30,634 nt of DNA from Candidatus Cloacimonadota bacterium (GCA_016932035.1 JAFGDR010000012.1:1-30634); one strand, 5' to 3'. Numbered from the stretch's first letter, positions 16,062-24,434 are shown. Translations and numbers: made by a program. The notes: a model not told the origin generated them from the letters alone.

Positions 16062-18054
16062 GAAACTCGACAAAAAGGTTCTCCTCATTGGCTGGGATGC
16101 TGCAGACTGGAAAGTCATACATCCTTTGATCGATGCAGGAAAGATGCCTGCCCTTGAGAAACTCATTAACACGGGTGTTATGGGTAATCTTGCAACCCTT
16201 GATCCCCCGCTTTCTCCTATGCTATGGACATCCATTGCAACAGGGAAAACTGCAGATAAACACGGCATTCTTGGTTTTACCCAGCCGGACGCTGATGGTA
16301 AACAGATCCGTCCCGTCCTTTCAACCTCACGAAAAGTCAAAGCCATCTGGAATATCCTCATGCAGGAAGGATATAAAACGAATGTGGTGGGATGGTGGCC
16401 CAGTCATCCCGCAGAACCAATAAATGGTGTATATGTTTCAAATTTTTATCATAAATTAGACAAAATCCCACTTCGTGCTCCAAGAAAATTTGCACATGAC
16501 AGTATTCATCCAAAGGAACTTGAACAGATACTGATGAGTTTACGTGTACATCCGGGCGATCTTACCTTTGCACACCTCCTACCATTTGTGCCTGATGCAG
16601 CAAAAGTTGATCAGGACAAGGACAGACGACTCAATGGCGTAGCAAAGATAACCGCTGAAGCAGCAACCGTGCATGCAGCAGCAACGTGGATCATGGAACA
16701 TACTGAATGGGATTTCATGGCAGTGTATTATGATGCTATCGATCATTACTCTCACGGTTTCATGAATTTCCATCCTCCTCGGATGAAGCATGTCCCGAAA
16801 GAACTATATGAAAGATATAAAGGGGTCGTTGAGGGCGGCTACATTTTCCACGACATGATGCTGGAGCGTCTAATCGAACTTGCTGAACCGGATACTACGA
16901 TTATACTCGTTTCAGATCATGGATTTCATTCGGACCACCTGCGCCCAAAGAGGATTCCAAAAGAGCCAGCAGGACCTGCAGCACAGCATAGACCCTACGG
17001 CATTATTTGCATGAATGGACCTCATATTAAAAAGGATGAACTCATTTTTGGTTCAACCCTTCTTGATATTACACCAACCATTCTAACCATGTTTGGATTA
17101 GCCATTGCTAAGGATATGGATGGCAAACCGCTCGTACAAGCATTTGATGAACCAATTAAGATGGATATCTTAGAAAGCTGGGAAGATATTGAGGGTGAAT
17201 GCGGCATGCATTCTTCAGATGAAAGGAAAGATCCATGGGCAGAACAGGATGCCTTGAACCAGCTCATTGCACTTGGATATATTGAACCACCTGGAGATGA
17301 TGCTCAAAAAGCTATCGAAAGAACAGTGAACGAATCCCGTTTCTATCTTGCACGTGTATATATGAACTCGAGAAAAAGTAGCGATGCTATCCCAATTCTT
17401 GAAGAACTCGTAAAACAAAATCCCAAAGAAACCCGTTATAATACGCGATTGGTACAATGTTATGTGGATAATGGCAGGTTAGATGATGCGCGCAAGATCG
17501 CTGATGAAGTGGTTAAGAAATTTGATAAACCAATGCCTTCTATCGATCTGATGTACGGAAGATTGTTCCTTGCAGAAGACAATCCCGAAAAAGCAATTGA
17601 CTATTTTAAAAAGGCAGAGGATTCTGATTCAAGCATGCCGGGATTGTATCGTCATATTGGTAATGCGTACCTGAAGTTAAAAAAAATCCAGGATGCTCAG
17701 CAGGCATTTGAAAAAGCCCTTGCTATTGATGGTGACAATTCCCTTTCTCATTACGGACTTGGTGTTGCTCATTTCAAGCAGGAACACTACATAGAAGCAG
17801 CTGATGAATTCCTCAATACCGTTGGCTTCACCTATTTCTTTCCATTTGCCCATTACTATCTCGGAGAAGCACTGATCAGGCTTGGTTATCTTGATCGTGC
17901 TGCAGAAGCTTTTGAAGTGTGTGTGTCACAATCTCCGGGCATAGAAAAGGCCCATCTCAGACTTGTAAATTTATATAAAGATCATCTCGGCCAACCGGAA
18001 AAAGCTGATGAACATGAAAAGTTTGTTATCGAGAAGAGAAAGAAGAAAAAATGA
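16054..18054 (+). CDS. Alkaline phosphatase-superfamily phosphodiesterase fused to TPR repeats
   Basis: 666 residues. The N-terminal ~400 form a phosphodiesterase domain: LLIGWDAADW (~10-19), DPPLSPMLWTSIATGKTADK (~49-68, with Ser where relatives often have Thr as nucleophile), YYDAIDHYSHGFM (~225-237) and LVSDHGFHSDHLRP (~285-298). The C-terminal ~240 residues carry about six tetratricopeptide repeats (for example LYRHIGNAYLKLKKIQDAQQ). The catalytic domain probably acts on a substrate held by the TPR solenoid or its partner. I start at the ATG at 16054; an in-frame ATG at 16018 would overlap the small gene more deeply and add Lys/Arg-rich residues. The stop overlaps the sulfotransferase start (ATGA). 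Confidence 0.9.
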   Translation: MSKKLDKKVLLIGWDAADWKVIHPLIDAGKMPALEKLINTGVMGNLATLDPPLSPMLWTSIATGKTADKHGILGFTQPDADGKQIRPVLSTSRKVKAIWNILMQEGYKTNVVGWWPSHPAEPINGVYVSNFYHKLDKIPLRAPRKFAHDSIHPKELEQILMSLRVHPGDLTFAHLLPFVPDAAKVDQDKDRRLNGVAKITAEAATVHAAATWIMEHTEWDFMAVYYDAIDHYSHGFMNFHPPRMKHVPKELYERYKGVVEGGYIFHDMMLERLIELAEPDTTIILVSDHGFHSDHLRPKRIPKEPAGPAAQHRPYGIICMNGPHIKKDELIFGSTLLDITPTILTMFGLAIAKDMDGKPLVQAFDEPIKMDILESWEDIEGECGMHSSDERKDPWAEQDALNQLIALGYIEPPGDDAQKAIERTVNESRFYLARVYMNSRKSSDAIPILEELVKQNPKETRYNTRLVQCYVDNGRLDDARKIADEVVKKFDKPMPSIDLMYGRLFLAEDNPEKAIDYFKKAEDSDSSMPGLYRHIGNAYLKLKKIQDAQQAFEKALAIDGDNSLSHYGLGVAHFKQEHYIEAADEFLNTVGFTYFFPFAHYYLGEALIRLGYLDRAAEAFEVCVSQSPGIEKAHLRLVNLYKDHLGQPEKADEHEKFVIEKRKKKK

Positions 18055-18629
18055 TCACTATTGTCTCCGGCTTACCCCGCAGCGGCACCTCCCTCATCAT
18101 GCAGATGCTCAAACAAGGTGGCATGGAATTACTCGCCGATAATGTACGGAAAGCTGACGAAAGTAATCCAAGAGGATACTTTGAATATGAAAAAGTAAAA
18201 GCCCTTCAGCGGGATTCATCATGGCTTGCAGAGGCAGAGGGAAAAGCGGTCAAGGTGATTGCACAACTCCTAAAATTTCTGCCGGCATGCTTTGATTACA
18301 AGGTAATTTTTATAGAAAGAGATATACAAGAGATACTTCGATCGCAGAAGAAAATGTTGGAAGAAATGGGGCAAAGCATTTCATCGAACCAGGATATTAT
18401 TAAGAAGGTTTTTGAAAAGCAAGTAGAAGAAATAATGCGGTGGCTATCTTCTCAGAATAATATTTCTGTATTGTATATTAAACACAGAGAAGTACTTTAT
18501 CACCCTTACACAACAGCAGAAGAAATTAATTCATTCCTCAATCAATCATTTAAAATAGATTTGATGGTGCAGATCGTGGATATGTCCTTGTATCGTCAGC
18601 GAGCTGATGAATTATTTTCGAAAAATTGA
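18051..18629 (+). CDS. Sulfotransferase-family protein
   Basis: 192 residues. The PAPS 5'-phosphosulfate loop is SGLPRSGTSLIMQML (~6-20), and the 3'-phosphate-binding strand and helix are VIFIERDIQEILRSQ (~86-100). NPRGYFEYEKVKAL lies between. It would transfer sulfate from PAPS to a hydroxyl or amine acceptor, or could use the same P-loop for another group transfer; it is short for a protein or glycan sulfotransferase. Its start overlaps the phosphodiesterase-TPR stop by four bases, so the two are translationally coupled and probably act together. It is the last gene of the operon; no terminator is seen behind it. Confidence 0.85.
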   Translation: MITIVSGLPRSGTSLIMQMLKQGGMELLADNVRKADESNPRGYFEYEKVKALQRDSSWLAEAEGKAVKVIAQLLKFLPACFDYKVIFIERDIQEILRSQKKMLEEMGQSISSNQDIIKKVFEKQVEEIMRWLSSQNNISVLYIKHREVLYHPYTTAEEINSFLNQSFKIDLMVQIVDMSLYRQRADELFSKN

Positions 18630-18642
18630 CATAAAAAAATTA

Positions 18643-18762
18643 AGATTCACCTGGAATGGGAAAAATGATAATAAAGTACTGCAATCAAACGGCATTTACT
18701 TCTTCTCGGTAAAAGTAAATGGAGAAGCGCCGGTTGTTACAAGACTTATCTTGATGAAGTAA
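18643..18762 (+). pseudogene. Orphan C-terminal sorting-domain remnant (FlgD-like/T9SS type A)
   Basis: Reading from 18643 gives RFTWNGKNDNKVLQSNGIYF followed by a short strand and VTRLILMK, then TAA. This is the last ~38 residues of a FlgD-like C-terminal sorting domain, matching the tail of the propeller protein in this window (VTWNGMNSDNEYLAPGIYFY, ending CLLLK). There is no start codon, no upstream passenger domain, and the reading frame differs from the sulfotransferase before it. It is therefore the 3' stump of a deleted secreted-protein gene. Confidence 0.85.
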
Positions 18763-18786
18763 AGATCCTTCTTCTTTATAAAAAAG

Positions 18787-18792
18787 TTGACA
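18787..18792 (+). promoter_or_regulatory. TTGACA box upstream of the exported protein
   Basis: TTGACA, 70 bases before the ATG at 18862, in the gap after the sorting-domain remnant. ATCAAT lies 17 bases downstream as a weak -10. Confidence 0.45.
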
Positions 18793-18861
18793 TTATAGAA
18801 GTATATCAGATCAATTCTTTTCAAATATAAGATATCTCCACTTTATCTGAAAGGAAAGATC

Positions 18862-19518
18862 ATGAAAATTACTGATGAATCCACTTTTTTAAAAAAAGAA
18901 TCTTTGAACAAAAAGCTATTAAAATATTCAATTGCAGCTGGTGTTGTACTTACCATTAGTGCGAAAGCGCATGCTGACATACAATATACCGACATCGATC
19001 CTGATAAGGTAATTCCACACGCGGAGAATTTTAAAACCAGTGATTTCCTGCTCGATCTAAATAATGACGGCACCCCAGAATTCAAAATATTTCAAGCATT
19101 TTCATCCACATACACGCTTTCATATAATTACTATTTCTATTCATATAATTCGGTGAAAGCTCAACCGTTAAATAATGGTCTTTCGGTTATCAACGCTATA
19201 GGGGATAACATGTACGTAGCTGCCCTTAATTCTGATGAACTTATCTCGAGCCAGCAAAACTTTGGGAAAAAACATTTTCTTGGAGGATTATCCTACTATT
19301 TAACATCACCTATTGGTGAGTGGCCTGATAATGGAAAACGTTTCATGGGGGTAAAATTTAAAATTGGTGAAAACATTCACTATGGTTGGGTAAGATTAGA
19401 TTTACCCCAAAATTGCAGGAGTTTTACAGTGCTCGATTATGCGTATGAGGATAAGCCGGGTGTAGCGATCAGGGCTGGACAGAAAAATTATTCGTCAGAA
19501 GATAATCAAGGAAAATAA
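18862..19518 (+). CDS. Exported protein of unknown function with Ca-binding-like loop
   Basis: 218 residues. A polar N-terminus (~20 residues) precedes a hydrophobic signal segment (KYSIAAGVVLTISAKAHADI), so export is likely, with cleavage near AHA. The mature part begins with a DLNNDGTPEFKI loop of the D-x-N-x-D-G calcium type. It ends with KIGENIHYGWVRLDL and VLDYAYEDKPGVAIRAGQ, a pattern I associate with secreted FCB proteins in which a GWVRL strand is followed by AYE...G..I.AG. No enzyme motif is seen. AAAGGAAAGATC before the ATG supports the start. The LiaF-like gene follows 27 bases later. Confidence 0.8.
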   Translation: MKITDESTFLKKESLNKKLLKYSIAAGVVLTISAKAHADIQYTDIDPDKVIPHAENFKTSDFLLDLNNDGTPEFKIFQAFSSTYTLSYNYYFYSYNSVKAQPLNNGLSVINAIGDNMYVAALNSDELISSQQNFGKKHFLGGLSYYLTSPIGEWPDNGKRFMGVKFKIGENIHYGWVRLDLPQNCRSFTVLDYAYEDKPGVAIRAGQKNYSSEDNQGK

Positions 19519-19545
19519 TATAACATTAAATAACACGGAGGTTCT

Positions 19546-20106
19546 GTGAAAATGGGATTCATATTTACGAGCTTTTTCTGGGGAGCAGTAATTATTCTTT
19601 TTGGTTTAAGTATCATTCTCAATGCAATCTTTAATATTAAAATACCCGTCTTCTCGATCATCATCGCCCTTATATTTATTTATCTCGGATTGAAAATTCT
19701 TTTTGGCTCATTTGGAATAAAGTCATCCAAAAATACAGTTGTATTTTCTTCAAGTGATATGAAAAGTTCAAACAAGAACGAGGAATACAATATTCTATTT
19801 GGTCGAGGTTCAATCGATCTAACCGATGTGGATCTGGATGATAAGAAGCTATCGTATGAAATAAATGTAATATTTGGAAAGGGAGATGTGTTCATTGATC
19901 CAATTATTCCAATAATCGTAAAGGTTTCATCTGTATTTGCAAGTGCTCATTTACCCGAAGGAAATGTAGCAGCGATCGGAAATAATTCATATGTGTCACC
20001 AGCTTATGTGAAAGGTGAAGAATGTATTTCGGTCAATGCTGATGTTGTCTTCGGTGAGTTGAATATTATTGAGAATAAAAAAGTAGCCAAGGAAAAGGAC
20101 TTCTAA
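19546..20106 (+). CDS. LiaF-like membrane protein (cell-envelope stress family)
   Basis: 186 residues. Two to three membrane helices (~5-25, 31-55; FFWGAVIILFGLSIIL and IPVFSIIIALIFIYLGLKIL) are followed by a beta-helical domain in which the motif (V/L)FG(R/K)G(S/D) recurs: ILFGRGSIDL, VIFGKGDVFI and VVFGELNII. This matches the LiaF C-terminal domain (DUF2154), which in Firmicutes inhibits the LiaRS envelope-stress system. No LiaR or LiaS is nearby, so the role here is open. The start is GTG at 19546, four bases after GGAGG; an ATG two codons later is possible. Confidence 0.82.
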   Translation: MKMGFIFTSFFWGAVIILFGLSIILNAIFNIKIPVFSIIIALIFIYLGLKILFGSFGIKSSKNTVVFSSSDMKSSNKNEEYNILFGRGSIDLTDVDLDDKKLSYEINVIFGKGDVFIDPIIPIIVKVSSVFASAHLPEGNVAAIGNNSYVSPAYVKGEECISVNADVVFGELNIIENKKVAKEKDF

Positions 20107-20141
20107 ATAATCCCATATTGCAATAAAGACAAACTTTTTAT

Positions 20142-20147
20142 TTGACA
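20142..20147 (+). promoter_or_regulatory. TTGACA box upstream of the glutamine synthetase gene
   Basis: TTGACA, 53 bases before the ATG at 20200. The bases after it include two copies of TATGGAGG (20154-20161 and 20187-20194); the second is the ribosome site. Confidence 0.42.
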
Positions 20148-20199
20148 GATAATATGGAGGGGAAATTTTTGCTTTCCAAATATGATTTATGGAGGCTGT

Positions 20200-21621
20200 A
20201 TGCTTTCGTTCAGAGATTGCAAAGAAGTAATCGATTTTATAAAAAATAATGCGCTGAATTTCGTATCATTTTACGTACCTGACATCGAAGGTCGGTTAAG
20301 AAATGTCACTATTCCTGCTGGAAATTTCTCAGAAAGTCTCGTTCAAAACGGTATCGGTTTCGACGCTTCAAATTTTGGTTTTGCTAATGTTGAAAGTTCT
20401 GACATGATATTCAAGCCCGATCTCAATTGCGCATTTACCGATCCTGTTGAGCCGGAATCCAGGATATTATATTTTTTCTGTGATGTCTACGATGCGCATA
20501 CAGGAGAAAGTTTTTCCCAGGATCTGCGCCATATTGTACAAAAAGCGCTTAATGCACTTAAAGATGTTGGAATCGCTGATGAAGTTCAGGTGCTCATAGA
20601 GTTGGAATTCAATATAATCGACGAACTTTTCAGTATCATGAGTAACCGTGAAGTATCTTACAGGTTAGAAAGCAGTGAAATGGCGAGTCCTCGATCCGGA
20701 GAGGAAATTTACCGTCTTGCACCAAATCGAGGATATCACCGTTCTGAACCTAATGACCATTATTTCATGATACGAAATAAGATCGTTCTTGCACTGCAAG
20801 AGTTGGGAATTGGTGTCAAATATCATCACCATGAAGTCGGCACATCACAGGCAGAGATCGAATTCAAATTTGGGCCTGTCGAAAAAGCTACGGATGCAAC
20901 AGTTCTCGCTAAAAATATAAGCCACAGAATTGCAAAAAAACATGGCAAAGTTATCTCATTCCTACCAAAAGTCATCCCGGGCGAAGCGGGAAATGGCATG
21001 CATATTCACATGTTTTTGAAAAAGAACGGAAAGAATATTTTCAATGACGAAAAGGGGCTGTATAAATTGAGTAAAAACGCACTCTATTTCATTGGTGGAA
21101 TTCTTCACCATTCTGCTTCGTTGTCTGCACTATCCAATCCAACCTCCAATTCGTATCGCCGTTTGATCGCCGGACTTGAAGCTCCATCGAAAGCAGTTTT
21201 TGCCGAGGGCAACCGATCAGCTGCGATCAGGATACCCGCATATATAAAAGATCCTGAAGAGCGAAGATTTGAGTTCCGTCCGACTGATGCAACATGTAAT
21301 CCCTATCTTGCTTTTGCTGCACTGATCATGGCTGGTATCGACGGTGTAAGAAATCAAATTGACCCTATTGAGAAAGGATTTGGTCCACTGGAAACTAATT
21401 TGTACGAGCTATCTTCAAAGGAATTGAAAAAAATTCCTTCATTCCCGGATACGCTTGAGTTCGCATTGCATAGTCTTAAGCATGACAATGAGTATCTCAC
21501 CTTCAAAGATGTTTTCCCTGAAGACCTGCTTCATAAATGGATACGCGTAAAACGCAAGGATCTTGATGAAATGAGAAAAATACCTCATCCTTGGGAAATC
21601 GCGCGTTATTATGATTTGTAA
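20200..21621 (+). CDS. glnA: Glutamine synthetase family protein (type I)
   Basis: 473 residues, the size of GS-I. It would make glutamine from glutamate, ammonia and ATP. The N-terminal beta-grasp domain (~1-95) keeps the ammonium Asp in GFDASNFGF, but the neighbouring Ser of E. coli FDGSS is Asn. The catalytic barrel has LIELEF (metal Glu), HHEVGTSQAEIEFKF, EAGNGMHIHMF (usually GSGMHxH), NPTSNSYRRLIAGLEAP, NRSAAIRIP and EFRPTDATCNPYLAFAA. The Tyr adenylylated in enteric GS is kept in NLYELS. These departures leave room for a related gamma-glutamyl ligase. I start at 20200, four bases after GGAGG; an ATG at 20182 lacks a ribosome site. hypA follows 44 bases later. Confidence 0.88.
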   Translation: MLSFRDCKEVIDFIKNNALNFVSFYVPDIEGRLRNVTIPAGNFSESLVQNGIGFDASNFGFANVESSDMIFKPDLNCAFTDPVEPESRILYFFCDVYDAHTGESFSQDLRHIVQKALNALKDVGIADEVQVLIELEFNIIDELFSIMSNREVSYRLESSEMASPRSGEEIYRLAPNRGYHRSEPNDHYFMIRNKIVLALQELGIGVKYHHHEVGTSQAEIEFKFGPVEKATDATVLAKNISHRIAKKHGKVISFLPKVIPGEAGNGMHIHMFLKKNGKNIFNDEKGLYKLSKNALYFIGGILHHSASLSALSNPTSNSYRRLIAGLEAPSKAVFAEGNRSAAIRIPAYIKDPEERRFEFRPTDATCNPYLAFAALIMAGIDGVRNQIDPIEKGFGPLETNLYELSSKELKKIPSFPDTLEFALHSLKHDNEYLTFKDVFPEDLLHKWIRVKRKDLDEMRKIPHPWEIARYYDL

Positions 21622-21665
21622 TTACTTTTTATAAAAAGACAAAAAATTGAATTTTAGGAGTATAT

Positions 21666-22079
21666 ATGCATGAATGGGCACTGGCAGATGCGGTGATCAC
21701 AACTGCAAAAAAGGTTGCAAAAGAAGAAAATCTAATAAAAGTTACAGAGATCGTTGTTAAAATTGGTGAATTGCAAACAATCTCCCGTGAAATATTTGAT
21801 ACGGCATTGCATGAAGTTCTGAAAGAAGCACCAGATCTGTTTGAAGATGTCGTTTGCAAGCTTGAAATTGAACCGGCAGGTTTCAAGTGCCTGAACTGTT
21901 CTCACGAATGGCTTTTTGAAGATGTAAAAAAAGAACTCGATGATGATGAAACAGAATCTATTCATTTTATACCAGAAACTGCACATGTATTTCTCAAATG
22001 TCCGCAATGCAAGAGTCCTGATTTTGAAATTGTTAAAGGTCGGGGTATATGGGTAGATTCGATTGAAGGAGAAAGGTAA
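21666..22079 (+). CDS. hypA: Hydrogenase nickel metallochaperone HypA, archaeal type
   Basis: 137 residues. HypA delivers nickel to [NiFe]-hydrogenase. The nickel site is the N-terminal Met1-His2-Glu3 (MHEWALADAV). The zinc site is C75-x2-C78 and C112-x2-C115, with 33 residues between the pairs; typical bacterial HypA has a much shorter insert. The N-terminus MHEWALADA, the IHFIPETAHVFLKCPQC stretch and VKGRGIWV closely match my memory of Thermococcus kodakarensis HypA. AGGAG precedes the ATG. The stop overlaps the next ATG (TAATG), so the two proteins are co-translated. No hydrogenase or other hyp genes are in the window. Confidence 0.93.
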   Translation: MHEWALADAVITTAKKVAKEENLIKVTEIVVKIGELQTISREIFDTALHEVLKEAPDLFEDVVCKLEIEPAGFKCLNCSHEWLFEDVKKELDDDETESIHFIPETAHVFLKCPQCKSPDFEIVKGRGIWVDSIEGER

Positions 22080-22804
22080 TGGATCCAAGAATTAATGTTG
22101 TTGAAAATCGTCTTGGAAAAATAGGACGCATCATAGCTGTGGCTGGCGGTAAAGGTGGCATCGGCAAAAGCACGATTGCATCATTGCTTGCGCTTATCCT
22201 TGCTGAAGCAAATCAAAAAGTAGGTCTTCTCGATCTTGACTTCACAGGAGCGTCGACACATACGATATTAGGTATTCACGATTTCAGCTTTCCCGATGAA
22301 GATCAAGGCATTATCCCACCAAAATATCATGGAATATCATATATTACGATTGCAAATTTTACACAAGATAAAGGCACACCAATGAGAGGTCATGATATTA
22401 CAAACGCAATCCTTGAACTCCTTGCAATTACACGTTGGGACGAACTCGACTATCTCATTATCGATATGCCGCCTGGAATAAATGATACAACCCTGGATAT
22501 TATTCGTTTGATTAAAAATATTGAGTTCTGCATGGTTACAACACCATCAAAGATCACAACAAAGGTGGTGAGAAACTCAATTAATCTGTTGAAAGAATTA
22601 GATATCCCAATCCTCGGCCTTATAGAAAATATGACCTATCCGGCAATGCCTTACGCCAAACAATGCTTCGAAGGTTGCTATCTCGGTACTATTCCATATG
22701 ATGAAAACTATGAAGCAGCAATAGGCGATGCTGAAACACTTCTCGAGACGAAGATCGCAAAAACTTTACAGAATTTCACCATGATTTGTGATAAAATGTG
22801 TTGA
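22079..22804 (+). CDS. MinD/Mrp-type ATPase, probable HypA partner (HypB-AT-like)
   Basis: 241 residues. The deviant Walker A GGKGGIGKST (~22-31) includes the signature Lys of the MinD/SIMIBI class. GLLDLDFTGAS is switch-like, DYLIIDMPPGINDT is Walker B with the Mrp-type DMPPG, and LIENMTYP is the family's late conserved segment. A Cys pair (QCFEGC) stands where Mrp/NBP35 proteins often have metal-binding cysteines. In Thermococcales a MinD-type ATPase (HypB-AT) binds HypA and raises its nickel affinity. The one-base overlap with an archaeal-type hypA makes the same role here the best reading. A general Fe-S carrier (Mrp/ApbC) is the alternative. The product may be cytosolic. Confidence 0.88.
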   Translation: MDPRINVVENRLGKIGRIIAVAGGKGGIGKSTIASLLALILAEANQKVGLLDLDFTGASTHTILGIHDFSFPDEDQGIIPPKYHGISYITIANFTQDKGTPMRGHDITNAILELLAITRWDELDYLIIDMPPGINDTTLDIIRLIKNIEFCMVTTPSKITTKVVRNSINLLKELDIPILGLIENMTYPAMPYAKQCFEGCYLGTIPYDENYEAAIGDAETLLETKIAKTLQNFTMICDKMC

Positions 22805-22874
22805 CGGTTTTTCATGAAACAATAATAAGTAATTAATAAATATTTGATAATTGAAAAGCAAAATGGAGGTTCAC

Positions 22875-24434
22875 ATGAAAAAACTTTTCATACTTCTTGT
22901 AATGGGGATTTTTCTCGGTTCAATTTGTAATGCTGAGGGAACAGCAGAAAAAATCAGGCATTATGATGTATCTGAAGACGGTCAGCTTTCTCACACCTAT
23001 TCGTCTCAATCAAATACCCATAACAACAGTTTTTCCACAAGGGACATTCCCTACAACCTAACACCGGATTGGCAGAACAGCATGCGTGTTCAGGTAGGCG
23101 GACTGCAGGTTTATGACATGAATAATGACGGTTATAATGATGTCGTTGTAGGATGCTATCATTCAGACAGTTACCCACCGTATGACGACTGGCATAATTT
23201 CATTTACCTGAATACAGGTTCATCTCTAGAAGCTACTCCGTCATGGACGTCCGATGATGAAGTGTCAACGGGTGATGTTCAGGTTGCTGACATCAATGGA
23301 GACGGCTTCGTCGATATTTTTGCAGCAAATGGCGGATACAGCATGGACCCTTCCGTAATCTATTTTGGTTCGTTGACAGGACCAAGCACAACTCCTGGCT
23401 GGTATTCGAATGAAAGCGGTAGTGCTTGGAACAACTATGCTCTTCCGATAGACATCGATCATGACAACGACATCGATGTGATAACAGCAAATCAGGGCAA
23501 CAGTCCTAGTGATCCCTACCGTCCGATGTATATGTTCATGAATAACAGCGGGACATTGAACACAGTTCCTTCTTGGCAGTCTTCTGAAACATCGATCCAG
23601 AATTTCCTTGCCGCAGCAGATATGGATCATGATGGATGGGAAGATATTGCTGTTTCTAAGTGGGCTAATTTTGAAAGCGGCGTGTACAAAAACAACAGCG
23701 GTACTCTTGCAACAGGTCCAATGTGGACAACAGGAGACACCGACACAGATAAAGGTGTTGGTTGGGCTGATGTTGATGATAACGGGTGGCAGGATCTTGC
23801 TCTTGGACATGATCCGACCGAGCTTTTCAGCAATAATGCCGGCACACTATCGCTTACATGGATTTCAACTTATACTTATTTCGGACAGCAGGATCTGAGA
23901 TTCTGTGATGTTGACAATGACGGAGACCAGGACCTTGCTGAAATACATTTTTCTAATGGTGTCGTGAATATTTATATGAATGATAATGGTGCTCTTCAAG
24001 ATGTTCCCTCCTGGTCATACGACTGCAGTAGCGTTGGAACAGCGATCGCTTTTGGTGACATCAACGGAAATGGCAGTCCTGACCTTGTTTTGGGCAATTC
24101 CGGTAATCCTTCAATTATGGTATTTTATAACCAGAATTCTGTATCTATAGATAATGAAATTCAGGTTCATTCACTTGTTTCGAATTATCCGAATCCCTTT
24201 TCTTATTCGACAACGATCTCGTTTTCAAAATTATCAGCTAAACCAACAGAAGTAAATATCTATAATCTAAAAGGAGAGTTAGTTACAAACATACCTGTTC
24301 AGTCCGGTCAGAAATCAGTTACATGGAACGGAATGAATTCTGATAATGAATATTTAGCGCCCGGTATTTACTTCTATCAAATCATGCATGATGATCAGAT
24401 AGTAGGTCTGAATAAATGCCTGTTACTCAAATAA
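22875..24434 (+). CDS. Secreted FG-GAP/VCBS propeller protein with T9SS sorting tail
   Basis: 519 residues. A signal peptide (MKKLFILLVMGIFLGSICNA) is followed by seven calcium-loop repeats, including DMNNDGYNDVVVG, DINGDGFVDIFAA, DIDHDNDIDVITA, DMDHDGWEDIAVS, DVDDNGWQDLALG, DVDNDGDQDLAEI and DINGNGSPDLVLG. This fits a seven-bladed integrin-like propeller. The last ~80 residues (NYPNPFSYSTTISF to the end) are a FlgD-like/T9SS type A sorting domain, so the protein is probably exported through type IX secretion and attached to the cell surface. GGAGG lies five bases before the ATG at 22875; an upstream ATG at 22851 is less well placed. The ligand is unknown. Confidence 0.92.
   Translation: MKKLFILLVMGIFLGSICNAEGTAEKIRHYDVSEDGQLSHTYSSQSNTHNNSFSTRDIPYNLTPDWQNSMRVQVGGLQVYDMNNDGYNDVVVGCYHSDSYPPYDDWHNFIYLNTGSSLEATPSWTSDDEVSTGDVQVADINGDGFVDIFAANGGYSMDPSVIYFGSLTGPSTTPGWYSNESGSAWNNYALPIDIDHDNDIDVITANQGNSPSDPYRPMYMFMNNSGTLNTVPSWQSSETSIQNFLAAADMDHDGWEDIAVSKWANFESGVYKNNSGTLATGPMWTTGDTDTDKGVGWADVDDNGWQDLALGHDPTELFSNNAGTLSLTWISTYTYFGQQDLRFCDVDNDGDQDLAEIHFSNGVVNIYMNDNGALQDVPSWSYDCSSVGTAIAFGDINGNGSPDLVLGNSGNPSIMVFYNQNSVSIDNEIQVHSLVSNYPNPFSYSTTISFSKLSAKPTEVNIYNLKGELVTNIPVQSGQKSVTWNGMNSDNEYLAPGIYFYQIMHDDQIVGLNKCLLLK

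Noticed and set aside
23265-23810. 181-residue minus-strand frame with Cys/Val/Ile-rich sequence
   Set aside because: It is antisense to the calcium-loop propeller; the repeated GAT-rich codons keep the opposite strand open.
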